This document shows positions 1 to 7,313 of a DNA stretch of 37,145 nt, in pieces. Within the stretch, counting starts at the first letter, position 1, and the number at the start of each line of letters is the position of its first letter. A program made the position numbers and the translations under genes. Location of the stretch: the NCBI GenBank assembly GCA_913061495.1, contig CAJXVG010000008.1, positions 1-37,145 of the forward strand, read 5' to 3'. The notes under the pieces are model-generated. The model was not told the origin of the DNA, did no database searches, and saw nothing but the letters and a program-made list of their open reading frames with translations. Source of the DNA: an uncultured Winogradskyella sp. GTDB taxonomy: Bacteria; Bacteroidota; Bacteroidia; Flavobacteriales; Flavobacteriaceae.

Positions 1-1
1 G

Positions 2-109
2 AAAGAACTCACACAAATTGCAAGTGATAGAAATTTAATTTTAGACATCTTGGTTGGTTTTTGTGTACGAAAATTAACCAATCTTGGTACTGCATCAAAA
101 TTTACATAG
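2..109 (+). CDS. Possible 3' end of a gene cut by the window edge
   Basis: An open frame enters from the left edge and runs 35 codons to a TAG at 107-109. It reads KELTQIASDRN... and ends ...LGTASKFT. I do not recognise the family, and so short a frame could occur by chance. The only support is that it is open from the edge, and that a good promoter for the next gene begins about 28 bases after its stop, which is where an upstream gene would be expected to end. Confidence 0.25.
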   Translation, partial: KELTQIASDRNLILDILVGFCVRKLTNLGTASKFT

Positions 110-136
110 AAAGTTTAACAGATTAACACAACTTGC

Positions 137-167
137 TTTGGCTTGCGTTTTTGTTTGTTTATTTTTG
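137..167 (+). promoter_or_regulatory. Bacteroidota-type promoter for the Xaa-Pro aminopeptidase gene
   Basis: TTTG at 137-140 and TATTTTTG at 160-167 are separated by 19 bases. This matches the -33 TTTG and -7 TAnnTTTG boxes of the Bacteroidota housekeeping sigma factor. Transcription would begin near 172-175, giving a leader of about 60 bases before the ATG at 232. It is the only promoter in the window in which I see both boxes clearly. Confidence 0.6.
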
Positions 168-231
168 AAGTTCTTATCTTAGTTTAATAAGTTTCCCTTT
201 TTTCGCGGGAACCAAAAAATAATTTTTTCTG

Positions 232-1527
232 ATGAAATACAGTCCAATAGACAGTAAACTTTTTATAAAAAACCGTAAAAACTTTGCCAAATTTATGCAA
301 CCTAGCAGTTTGGCCATATTTAATTCTAACGACATTTACCCAACTGGAGCAGATAGTACTTTGCCTTTTGCCCAGCATCGTGATATATTTTATCTCAGTG
401 GTGTTGACCAAGAAGAAAGTGTTTTGGTTTTATTTCCAGATTGCCCAAAGGAAAGGCATCGTGAAATTCTGTTTTTAAAAGAAACCAATGAACATATTGC
501 GGTTTGGGAAGGCGAAAAATTGACTAAGGAAAAAGCCTTTGAAACTTCAGGAATAAAGACCGTTTATTGGCTAAAAGATATGGAGAAAGTATTGTTTGAA
601 GTGATGACGCAATGCGATACCGTCTACCTCAACACCAATGAGCATTACAGAGCCAATGTAGAAACTGAAACACGCGAAGCACGTTTTGCGAAGAAATTAA
701 AAGACAAATATCCAGCACACAGTGTTGCTAAAAGCAATCCTATTTTACAACGCTTGCGTTCTGTAAAAGATCCTATTGAGTTAGATCTTATGCAAACAGC
801 CTGTGATATTACCGAAAAAGCATTCCGTCGTATCTTAAAATTCACAGAACCTGGCGTTTGGGAATACAATCTTGAAGCTGAGTTTATGCATGAGTTCCTT
901 AATAACCGTTCTAGAGGTTTTGCATATACTCCAATTATTGCCTCAGGAAACAATGCAAATGTTTTACATTATATTGAAAACAACCAACAATGTAAAGCTG
1001 GCGATTTAATTTTGATTGATGCTGGTGCTGAATATGCCAACTATTCGAGTGATATGAGTAGAACGATTCCTGTTTCTGGGAAATTCACAGACCGACAAAA
1101 AGAAGTGTACAACGCTGTAAACCGTGTGAAAAACGATGCTACAAAAATGCTCGTTCCTGGAACCCTTTGGGAAGAATACCATGTAGAAGTTGGTAAACTT
1201 ATGACTTCAGAATTGTTAGGCTTAGGTCTTTTAGACAAAGCCGATGTACAAAACGAAAACCCAGACTGGCCAGCTTATAAAAAATACTTTATGCATGGTA
1301 CGTCTCACCACATTGGATTAGACACGCACGATTATGGTTTACTCCACGAACCGATGCAAGCCAACCAAGTATTTACCGTTGAGCCTGGTATTTATATCCC
1401 AGACGAAGGCTTTGGTATCCGTTTGGAAGACGATGTCGTTATCCAAGACTCTGGTGAACCTTTTAATTTGATGCGTAATATTCCTATTGAGGTTGAGGAG
1501 ATTGAGGAGATTATGAACCAGTCATGA
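232..1527 (+). CDS. pepP: Xaa-Pro aminopeptidase (M24B family, aminopeptidase P)
   Basis: A 431-residue cytoplasmic metallopeptidase that removes the N-terminal residue from peptides with proline in second position. The N-terminal half (about 1-170) is the creatinase-like domain; the C-terminal half (about 175-430) is the pita-bread catalytic domain. The five expected dinuclear metal ligands are visible: Asp263 (LIDAGAEY), Asp274 (SSDMSRT), His359 (HGTSHHIGLDTHD), Glu384 (VEPGIY) and Glu399 (IRLEDD). Length is usual for bacterial PepP. The ATG at 232 follows a good promoter by about 60 bases. It appears to be monocistronic; the next gene begins 21 bases after its stop but is of a different kind. 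Confidence 0.93.
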   Translation: MKYSPIDSKLFIKNRKNFAKFMQPSSLAIFNSNDIYPTGADSTLPFAQHRDIFYLSGVDQEESVLVLFPDCPKERHREILFLKETNEHIAVWEGEKLTKEKAFETSGIKTVYWLKDMEKVLFEVMTQCDTVYLNTNEHYRANVETETREARFAKKLKDKYPAHSVAKSNPILQRLRSVKDPIELDLMQTACDITEKAFRRILKFTEPGVWEYNLEAEFMHEFLNNRSRGFAYTPIIASGNNANVLHYIENNQQCKAGDLILIDAGAEYANYSSDMSRTIPVSGKFTDRQKEVYNAVNRVKNDATKMLVPGTLWEEYHVEVGKLMTSELLGLGLLDKADVQNENPDWPAYKKYFMHGTSHHIGLDTHDYGLLHEPMQANQVFTVEPGIYIPDEGFGIRLEDDVVIQDSGEPFNLMRNIPIEVEEIEEIMNQS

Positions 1528-1547
1528 ATTAGATTTAACTTATCAGA

Positions 1548-1664
1548 ATGGTGAATAGAAATTGGACGAAAGAAGAAACTATTGTAGCATTTAATGTTTA
1601 CTGTAAAATCCCATTTAAAACAGTAGCAAAACAAACCCTGCTGTTATTAAATATGCAAAAATAA
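1548..1664 (+). pseudogene. Frameshifted 5' part of the HNH endonuclease gene
   Basis: This 38-codon frame starts MVNRNWTKEETIVAFNVY and leaves the family sequence after FKTVAK, ending at TAA 1662-1664. Flavobacterial HNH proteins related to the next gene normally begin with such an N-W-T-x-E-E, AFNxYCKIPF segment, followed by NPxxIxxAKxIGRxPSALxxK. Here the second half (TNPAVIKYAKIIGRSPSALN) is present in the frame of the downstream gene. Adding one A to the AAAA run at 1628-1631 joins both pieces into a single frame (...FKTVAK-TNPAV...). It is either a true inactivating mutation or a one-base assembly error. Confidence 0.75.
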
Positions 1665-1690
1665 TAGGAAGATCACCTTCTGCATTAAAT

Positions 1691-2305
1691 ATGAAAATTG
1701 GAAATTTTGGTAGGCTCGATCCAGAATTGAAAAAAAAAGGTATTACTGGTTTGGTTAATGGAAGTAAACTTGAAGAAGTGGTTTGGGATGAATTTAATGG
1801 TAATTGGGATAAATTGGCTTACGAAAGTGAGATGCTAATAGCTGATTTTCAAAATAAAGAAATAGAAGAAAAATTCAGTTTTGAGAATTTTCCAGAAGGA
1901 AAAGAAAGAAAAACAACTATCAAAACCAGAGTAAATCAAAGTTTTTTCAGAAGTGCAATTTTATCATCCTATAATTTAAAGTGCTGTATCACAAGTCTAT
2001 CAATTCCCGATTTTTTAGTTGCAAGTCATATCAAACCTTGGTCTAAAGATATTGAAAACCGAACAAATCCTCATAATGGGTTATGTTTAAATTCTATACA
2101 TGATAAAGCTTTTGATAAGGGTTTTATAACAGTTACTCCAGATTTTAAAATAAAAGTTTCAGAATACTTTAATGATTATTCAAAGGAAAAACCTGTCAAC
2201 GATTTTTTTATTAAATACAATAATCACAATATAATAAAGCCTGAGAGATTTTTACCTACGCAAGAATTTTTAGATTATCACTTTCAAAATATTTTTATTA
2301 AATGA
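1691..2305 (+). CDS. HNH endonuclease, N-terminus lost by frameshift
   Basis: The remaining open frame from the first ATG gives 204 residues. It holds the whole nuclease part: CCITSLSIPDFLVASHIKPW with the first HNH histidine, then NRTNPHNGLCLNSIHDKAFDKG, which supplies the Asn and final His region. This resembles the HNH_2 type found next to restriction or defence genes and also as solitary genes. About 48 residues that family members carry at the N-terminus lie upstream in another frame, with the junction near 1628-1631. The ATG at 1691 is internal to the family sequence (SALN-MKIGNFG), so it is probably not the native start. The product may be inactive, or intact if the shift is an assembly error. 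The stop overlaps the next start by four bases (ATGA). No methylase or restriction specificity gene is adjacent; an orphan adenine methylase lies 2.5 kb away. Confidence 0.8.
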   Translation: MKIGNFGRLDPELKKKGITGLVNGSKLEEVVWDEFNGNWDKLAYESEMLIADFQNKEIEEKFSFENFPEGKERKTTIKTRVNQSFFRSAILSSYNLKCCITSLSIPDFLVASHIKPWSKDIENRTNPHNGLCLNSIHDKAFDKGFITVTPDFKIKVSEYFNDYSKEKPVNDFFIKYNNHNIIKPERFLPTQEFLDYHFQNIFIK

Positions 2306-2547
2306 ATGAAATTCAACCCATTAATACCGATTATTTAAGATCTTCAAGAACCATTGAAACAATACTCGTTTCTAATGAAGATACAAGCAATGTATTTTTC
2401 GTTTATAATTATGAAGGATACTCATTTAGGTTATTCGAGAATCATTCAGATTTAGTTTTCTTTTTTATTAATGGAACTGAGAATCAATTTCATTTTAGCT
2501 CTGAAATTGAGCTTGATGATTTTTTAAGAAATAGAAATATTCATTAA
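2302..2547 (+). CDS. Small acidic protein coupled to the HNH gene, unknown function
   Basis: The 81-residue product is acidic, rich in Phe, Asn and Ser, and has no signal peptide, membrane segment or cysteine. I do not recognise the family. Its ATG overlaps the HNH stop codon (ATGA at 2302-2305), a layout typical of translational coupling, so the two proteins are probably made together. Coupling to a nuclease gene allows a role as immunity protein, inhibitor or accessory subunit, but nothing in the sequence proves this. The C-terminus overlaps the convergent aspartate kinase gene by four bases, leaving no room for a terminator. Confidence 0.6.
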   Translation: MNEIQPINTDYLRSSRTIETILVSNEDTSNVFFVYNYEGYSFRLFENHSDLVFFFINGTENQFHFSSEIELDDFLRNRNIH

Positions 2548-3872
2548 ACTCCCACAGCCTCACCCTCAAAAACATAACGCTGTAACTTCTGCAAAGTTTC
2601 CAGTCGATCACTAGTGTTTACCAAAAGCGAAATATTGTTATTGCTACCACCATAAGCAATCATACGTACGTTGACATCTTGTAGCACTTGGAATAATTGT
2701 GGAGTATCTGGATGGTAAATAATGTGGTTACCAACTAAGCAAACAATACTCATATAATCATCAACCTCAACAGTTGCGAATTTTTCCAATTCTTCAGTGA
2801 GGGCTTCTAAATGTGTAATGTCGTCAATTGTCAATGAAACTGCTATTTCAGAAGTGGTAATCATGTCTATTGAGGTTTCGTATTTCTCAAACACTTCAAA
2901 GACTTTCTTTAAAAACCCATGTGCCAATAACATACGCACCGACTTTATTTTTATAGCTGTAATGCCATCTTTAGCCGCAATCGCTTTAATGCCTTCTCCA
3001 TGAATTTGGTTGGTAATTAAAGTACCATGTGCATTTGGAGACATCGTGTTTTTTAGTCGTAATGGAATATCTAATGTGCGTACTGGCATTACGGTTTGTG
3101 GATGCAAAATCTTTGCACCAAAATAAGCGAGCTCAGCAGCTTCGTCATAAGATAAATGCGAAAGTGCCTGTGTATCATTAACGTAACGTGGATCATTATT
3201 ATGAAAACCGTCAATGTCTGTCCAGATTTGAACTTCCTCGGCTTCAATAGCTGCACCGATTATGGTTGCTGTGTAATCACTTCCACCACGTTGTAAGTTG
3301 GTGATTTGACCTTCGGCATCTAAACATATAAAACCTTGTGTGATGTAAATATCTGCTTCGTCTGTATTATTAATTAAACGCTCTAAATTCTGTTTAATGT
3401 AGAAATTATCGGGTTCGTTGGTTCTATCAATGCGCATAAAATCTAATGCAGGTAATAAAGCTGCTTTTAAGCCTTCTTGCTGTAACAGTCTGCTAAACAT
3501 AAAAGTGGATAACAACTCACCATTGGCCACAATGGTATTATGAAGTAGCGTTGTGTGTGGTTGATTAACACAGCCCAATACTGATTTGAAAATTGAATTG
3601 ACATAGCCACTTACCTCTTGGATTAGAGATTGATCTTGAATTAAATCGTAAATCGTCTTGTTATATGTTTTATGAAGTTGGTTAATCTGTTTTTCAGCTT
3701 GTTTGGTTTCCTTAGCCTCTATTAAACCTGAAATCTCTACCAAAGCATTTGTAGTACCAGACATTGCAGAAAGTACTACAATTTTTTTACCATTGGTGTT
3801 GATGATATTCTTTACATGGTTCATATTAATTACAGAACCTACTGATGTGCCTCCAAACTTATAAACTAACAT
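2544..3872 (-). CDS. lysC: Aspartate kinase with C-terminal ACT domains
   Basis: A 442-residue monofunctional aspartokinase, which phosphorylates aspartate in the first step of lysine, threonine, methionine and diaminopimelate synthesis. The start has the hallmark KFGGTSVGS (residues 5-13). The amino-acid kinase domain runs to about 275 and includes RGGSDYTATIIGAA and the substrate loop WTDIDGFHNNDPR. Two ACT domains follow (about 300-440), where end-product feedback would bind. There is no homoserine dehydrogenase domain, so it is not the fused ThrA type. A TAnnTTTG box lies 20 bases upstream. It is divergent from a gene for an ACT-domain protein, which suggests shared control of aspartate-family synthesis. 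Confidence 0.93.
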   Translation of the reverse strand: MLVYKFGGTSVGSVINMNHVKNIINTNGKKIVVLSAMSGTTNALVEISGLIEAKETKQAEKQINQLHKTYNKTIYDLIQDQSLIQEVSGYVNSIFKSVLGCVNQPHTTLLHNTIVANGELLSTFMFSRLLQQEGLKAALLPALDFMRIDRTNEPDNFYIKQNLERLINNTDEADIYITQGFICLDAEGQITNLQRGGSDYTATIIGAAIEAEEVQIWTDIDGFHNNDPRYVNDTQALSHLSYDEAAELAYFGAKILHPQTVMPVRTLDIPLRLKNTMSPNAHGTLITNQIHGEGIKAIAAKDGITAIKIKSVRMLLAHGFLKKVFEVFEKYETSIDMITTSEIAVSLTIDDITHLEALTEELEKFATVEVDDYMSIVCLVGNHIIYHPDTPQLFQVLQDVNVRMIAYGGSNNNISLLVNTSDRLETLQKLQRYVFEGEAVGV

Positions 3873-3892
3873 GGCTTTTTAATTTTATAAAA

Positions 3893-3900
3893 CAAATGTA
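3893..3900 (-). promoter_or_regulatory. -7 promoter box of aspartate kinase gene
   Basis: The minus strand reads TACATTTG, an exact TAnnTTTG box, with 20 bases between it and the ATG. No convincing -33 TTTG is seen at the usual spacing. Confidence 0.45.
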
Positions 3901-3985
3901 TAGGCTATGGAAATGGGAAACATAAAAATTAAAAAAATAGTTTATTTTTACACAAAATGTTAATTATATAACAAATATACCAAAT

Positions 3986-4074
3986 GTTAGTTCGAGTGAT
4001 TTTATTCGGATGTTTTAAGAATAAAATTGTATCGAGAACTATTGCAACGCCTCTTTTTGATTCACTCGAAGTGA
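3986..4074. repeat. Dispersed palindromic repeat, copy 1
   Basis: The outer arms TTCGAGTGA (3991-3999) and TCACTCGAA (4062-4070) are perfect inverted repeats. Inside, TTTTATTC (4000-4007) pairs with GAATAAAA (4019-4026). The 5' edge (from GTTAG at 3986), the AAAATTGTA core at 4023-4031 and the 3' arm recur in the second copy at 7162-7217. Both copies are intergenic. The form is that of a small non-coding palindromic element (REP- or MITE-like), and it has no coding capacity. Confidence 0.6.
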
Positions 4075-4104
4075 CGAAACTGAAATGATAATAAATAAGT
4101 AACT

Positions 4105-4758
4105 ATGAAAACCATTGCCTCTTGCGTAGAAGAAATTCTAATTGCACAGCCTTTTTTAGAAGAAGCTTTATTTAGACAGATTATTAATTTTTCGGCATTA
4201 TCGGAAGAATTACAGAAACCCATTAGTGCCATGTTGCGAAAACCTGTAAAAACAGGTGCTATAATGATGGCATTGCGTCGTTACAACCCTCCAACACATT
4301 TACGCCAATCCCAAAAACTAAAGGGTGTTTTAAATCAGTTGGGTGATATTACGGTTCGCTCAAATTTAGTAGATTTTACATTTCAGAATTCTGAAACACT
4401 AATTAAAAGCCATGCAAACGTTTTAGGAAATTTTAACCCTAAAGCATTTTATGGATTTTCTAGAGGTATTCATGAAAGTAATATTGTGGTCTCCAATTCT
4501 GAAAAACAGCAAGTTATCAAGAATTTTAAAGATGAAAACAAGATTGGAATGCAAGAAAACCTTTCAGCAATCAGTATTCGTTTACCTGAAAACAATTCGA
4601 GAATTTCAGGGTTGTATTATCAGATTTTTAAGCGTTTTGCTTGGGAAGGGATTTCGTTGTACGAAGTGATTTCTACTACCAATGAATTTACTGTTTTGGT
4701 AGAAAATCATTTGGTGGATCAGGCGTTTTCAGCCATTAAAAATTTGAATGCCCATTAA
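4105..4758 (+). CDS. ACT-domain protein, putative amino-acid metabolism regulator
   Basis: A 217-residue cytoplasmic protein. The N-terminus (about 1-60; PFLEEALFRQIINFSALSEE) looks helical and could form a winged-helix-like unit. The C-terminal part (about 152-214; LSAISIRLPENNSRISGLYY to AFSAIKNL) has the pattern of an ACT domain like those of aspartokinases, including ISTTNEFTVLVE. Residues 80-145 may be a second degenerate ACT unit. The layout resembles the COG2150 type, a predicted regulator of amino-acid metabolism known mainly from archaea; I assign this from pattern memory. It is divergent from aspartate kinase across 232 bases, so it may sense an aspartate-family amino acid and act on that promoter or on the kinase itself. 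Confidence 0.65.
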   Translation: MKTIASCVEEILIAQPFLEEALFRQIINFSALSEELQKPISAMLRKPVKTGAIMMALRRYNPPTHLRQSQKLKGVLNQLGDITVRSNLVDFTFQNSETLIKSHANVLGNFNPKAFYGFSRGIHESNIVVSNSEKQQVIKNFKDENKIGMQENLSAISIRLPENNSRISGLYYQIFKRFAWEGISLYEVISTTNEFTVLVENHLVDQAFSAIKNLNAH

Positions 4759-4856
4759 GTCTTCATCAGTTCCTGTGATTTCGATTGACTTGGTAAGATT
4801 TTGATCAAAATATATTTTCGCTCTCCACAATGCTCAAGTTGAAAGCCAACTGAATT

Positions 4857-5561
4857 TCATCCTTTAAAAATAAACAAACGCTCTAAACTTTTCTTTGCTG
4901 GTTTATTCTCCGCATGCCATGAAAAACTCGTTTTTGCTGGCTTTTCCCAAATACATTCAAAATCTTCTGGTGCATTGTATTCACTTATAAAAACCTGATG
5001 ATCTGCTTTGCTTTGTTGGCGACACCATTCCCAAAATTGGTCGTGATTGAATGTATCACGATATTTTGTTGTGGATGCATATGGAGGGTCGCAATAGATA
5101 ATGCTTTGCTTCGGAATTTCTAATTCTAAATACGATTTACAGGAAAGAATCACACCTTTAAGAAGTGGTACTTGCTTTGTGATATTTCGGTAATGTTCTC
5201 CCCAATAATCGCGCTTTCCTTCCTTATCGCGTCTATAACCCGAAAACCATTTTCCACCAAAGGAATTAAAACCTACATAACCCAACAAATATTTTGGATG
5301 TGCATCTTGATTGTTTCGTATTTCTCTATATTCTATTTCGCTTACCGATTTTGGTGGATCCCAATTATCGTAAATTAAGGCTTGCCACATTGCCATGAGT
5401 TCCTGATGTTGGTCGTTGGCAATTCTAATGCCTTCAACCTTATCAATCATATTCATACCACCAGCAAAAGGTTCAAGATAGGTTTGATTATCTTTTCTAT
5501 CTTTCAGAATAATTGGTAATAAATCTTTAGCAAAGCGCGCTTTGCTTCCCATGTATTTCAT
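4857..5561 (-). CDS. DNA adenine methylase, D12 (Dam-like) class
   Basis: A 234-residue N6-adenine methyltransferase. Visible motifs are the N-terminal YMGSKARFAKDLLPII (AdoMet-binding start of the D12 class), PFAGG at 31-35, the acidic residue of IAND (Asp50), and the catalytic DPPY at 158-161. It is a little short compared with E. coli Dam and resembles phage-type solitary methylases. No cognate restriction enzyme or specificity subunit is next to it, so it is best called an orphan methylase; its target site cannot be read from the sequence. It is convergent with the ACT-domain gene and follows the serine hydrolase gene on the same strand by 31 bases. Confidence 0.85.
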   Translation of the reverse strand: MKYMGSKARFAKDLLPIILKDRKDNQTYLEPFAGGMNMIDKVEGIRIANDQHQELMAMWQALIYDNWDPPKSVSEIEYREIRNNQDAHPKYLLGYVGFNSFGGKWFSGYRRDKEGKRDYWGEHYRNITKQVPLLKGVILSCKSYLELEIPKQSIIYCDPPYASTTKYRDTFNHDQFWEWCRQQSKADHQVFISEYNAPEDFECIWEKPAKTSFSWHAENKPAKKSLERLFIFKG

Positions 5562-5592
5562 CCTATTTTTCAGATTTAGGTTGAATATTCAC

Positions 5593-7143
5593 TTACTTGG
5601 TTTTCTTAAGTTCTAAATCGTGAAAGTCAAAACTGAAATCAGTAATTGGTGCAATGTACTTCATGGTTGCAGATTCTGCTTCACCTTTTTCATTAAAGGT
5701 GAATTGCACAAAGACATCAGCATCGTAACTTCTGTCATTCCATTTAGTAACATAAGTAGTTGCATTGTATGGCAATAATTTACCAAATAATCTTGAAGAA
5801 CGTTTAGACTTAATTTTATAGCCATTTCCATCATGCGAAATGATAATATCCCCAAACCAATCATCTGAGTAGGTTCCAACGATTTGCTCTGGTTTTGGAA
5901 GTATTGGACTTCCTTTAATGCTTTCAACTTTTGAAAATACTTCAGCTTTTATACTGTCATTATATTTAAGGTAGTCGGAATTTCGGTCTCCGTAAGATTT
6001 TAACCAATTTCGGTTTTCATAGCCTAAATAAGAATCTTTAATGGTATTTGTGATGGTGTTAAAAGCGTTTCCGTTCATTTGGTTGGTTAAAACTACAATA
6101 GCCAAATCTAAATCCGGAATCATAGTAAATTGGGTAACTGTACCAATTAAACCACCTGTATGATACACTTGTTTGTGTCCACCTTTTACGTCGGTTAAAA
6201 ACCAACCCAATCCGTAACCTCTAAAATTAGAATCGTAACTGTCATTTGCTCGTACTCTTAATGGTGTTTGCAATTGCCAAAGCTCATGAAACTGAGCTTG
6301 GCTCAAAAGGCGTTCCCCATTTTCAGTAACCGCATCATTCATTAAAAATTTTGCCCAAGTCAACATATCGTGCACATTACTTACAATGCCACCTGCAGGA
6401 TTTGCTGTTTCACTCCAATCATGTGGAATTTGAATAACTTTACCTTCAGCTCTAGTGTGTGCATCAATAATATTAGACTTATCAGCTATTCTATTGTAAG
6501 AAGCCTTGCTATTTTTCATGCCAACTGGTTTCATAATCTTGGCTTCAATAAATTCTTCCCAAGACAGACCACTGACGCGTTTTAAAACTTCACCGGCAAT
6601 GATAAACATATTGTTGTTATAAGCAAATTCACTTCTAAATGAACTTTCAGGTTCTAAATATTTTACATTATTAATAACATCGTTAACATCAAAATCATTT
6701 CCTTCAGGAAAGAACATTAAATCTCCTGCGCCTAATCCCATTCCGCTTCTATGCGTTACCAAATCTCTAACGGTAAAATTTTCCGTTACCCAAGGATCGT
6801 ATAATTGAAATTCAGGAATGTGTTTTCTCACTTTATCATCCCAATTTAGTTTACCATCATCAATCATCATCGCCAAAGCAAAACATGTAAACCCTTTACT
6901 ATTGGATGCCACACCAACTAAAGTGTTGTCGTTCATCTCTTTTTTTGTAGTCAATGAACGTAATCCATGGCCTTTGGCATACACTATTTCTCCGTCTTTT
7001 AAGATTCCGACGGAAATGCCAGGAACCTCAAATGTTGTTAAGGTTTCTTCTATTAATTTATCGAGTTTTTGGTCTTCAATTTGAGCATTTATGGTAAACG
7101 CTGAAATAAAAAAGGTAACCGTAAGCAGTCGTTTAATAATCAT
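5593..7143 (-). CDS. Secreted serine hydrolase, beta-lactamase/PBP4-like family
   Basis: A 516-residue class C beta-lactamase-type hydrolase (PF00144 family). A signal peptide (about 1-20, ending NAQ) sends it to the periplasm or beyond. The catalytic motifs are S80-N-S-K83 (SxxK), Y175-N-N177 (YxN) and H328-T-G-G331, in place of the KTG box. The region after about 400 is a separate beta-rich C-terminal domain of the type seen as DUF3471 in such proteins. The family includes D-amino-acid peptidases, esterases and lactamase-like enzymes, so the substrate is not known. The start ATG at 7143 is followed directly by the signal peptide. The palindromic repeat copy 2 lies just upstream. Confidence 0.88.
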   Translation of the reverse strand: MIIKRLLTVTFFISAFTINAQIEDQKLDKLIEETLTTFEVPGISVGILKDGEIVYAKGHGLRSLTTKKEMNDNTLVGVASNSKGFTCFALAMMIDDGKLNWDDKVRKHIPEFQLYDPWVTENFTVRDLVTHRSGMGLGAGDLMFFPEGNDFDVNDVINNVKYLEPESSFRSEFAYNNNMFIIAGEVLKRVSGLSWEEFIEAKIMKPVGMKNSKASYNRIADKSNIIDAHTRAEGKVIQIPHDWSETANPAGGIVSNVHDMLTWAKFLMNDAVTENGERLLSQAQFHELWQLQTPLRVRANDSYDSNFRGYGLGWFLTDVKGGHKQVYHTGGLIGTVTQFTMIPDLDLAIVVLTNQMNGNAFNTITNTIKDSYLGYENRNWLKSYGDRNSDYLKYNDSIKAEVFSKVESIKGSPILPKPEQIVGTYSDDWFGDIIISHDGNGYKIKSKRSSRLFGKLLPYNATTYVTKWNDRSYDADVFVQFTFNEKGEAESATMKYIAPITDFSFDFHDLELKKTK

Positions 7144-7161
7144 GTGGAAATGTATTATTTC

Positions 7162-7217
7162 GTCAGTTCGAGTGATTTTCTTAAGAAAATTGTAGAGCTC
7201 AATTGAAATTCACTCGA
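7162..7217. repeat. Dispersed palindromic repeat, copy 2
   Basis: The arms TCGAGTGA (7168-7175) and TCACTCGA (7210-7217) flank a perfect 16-base palindrome, ATTTTCTTAAGAAAAT (7175-7190). The 5' edge (GTCAGTTCGAGTGATTTT) differs from copy 1 by one base over 18. This copy lies between divergent genes and is about 30 bases shorter than copy 1. Confidence 0.6.
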
Positions 7218-7300
7218 TCTGGCGCATCGTAATCAAATTTTGTGAATGGTAAATATAACAAATATGAAATCGATTATTATAGAGAACCATTTTCAAAATT

Positions 7301-7308
7301 TATCTTTG
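7301..7308 (+). promoter_or_regulatory. -7 promoter box that decides the alpha/beta hydrolase start
   Basis: TATCTTTG is an exact TAnnTTTG box and stands only five bases before the ATG at 7314. Transcription would begin at or next to that ATG, so the mRNA may be leaderless or nearly so. It also makes the upstream in-frame GTG at 7242 an unlikely start. Confidence 0.5.
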
Positions 7309-7313
7309 CGAAT

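Noticed and set aside
4798-4811. Perfect 14-base palindrome ATTTTGATCAAAAT between convergent genes
   Set aside because: It has no T-run or second copy, and AT-rich palindromes of this size occur by chance; too weak to call a terminator or operator.
7242-7313. Upstream GTG start extending the alpha/beta hydrolase by 24 residues
   Set aside because: The added residues do not look like the family, and a -7 promoter box lies inside that stretch just before the ATG at 7314.
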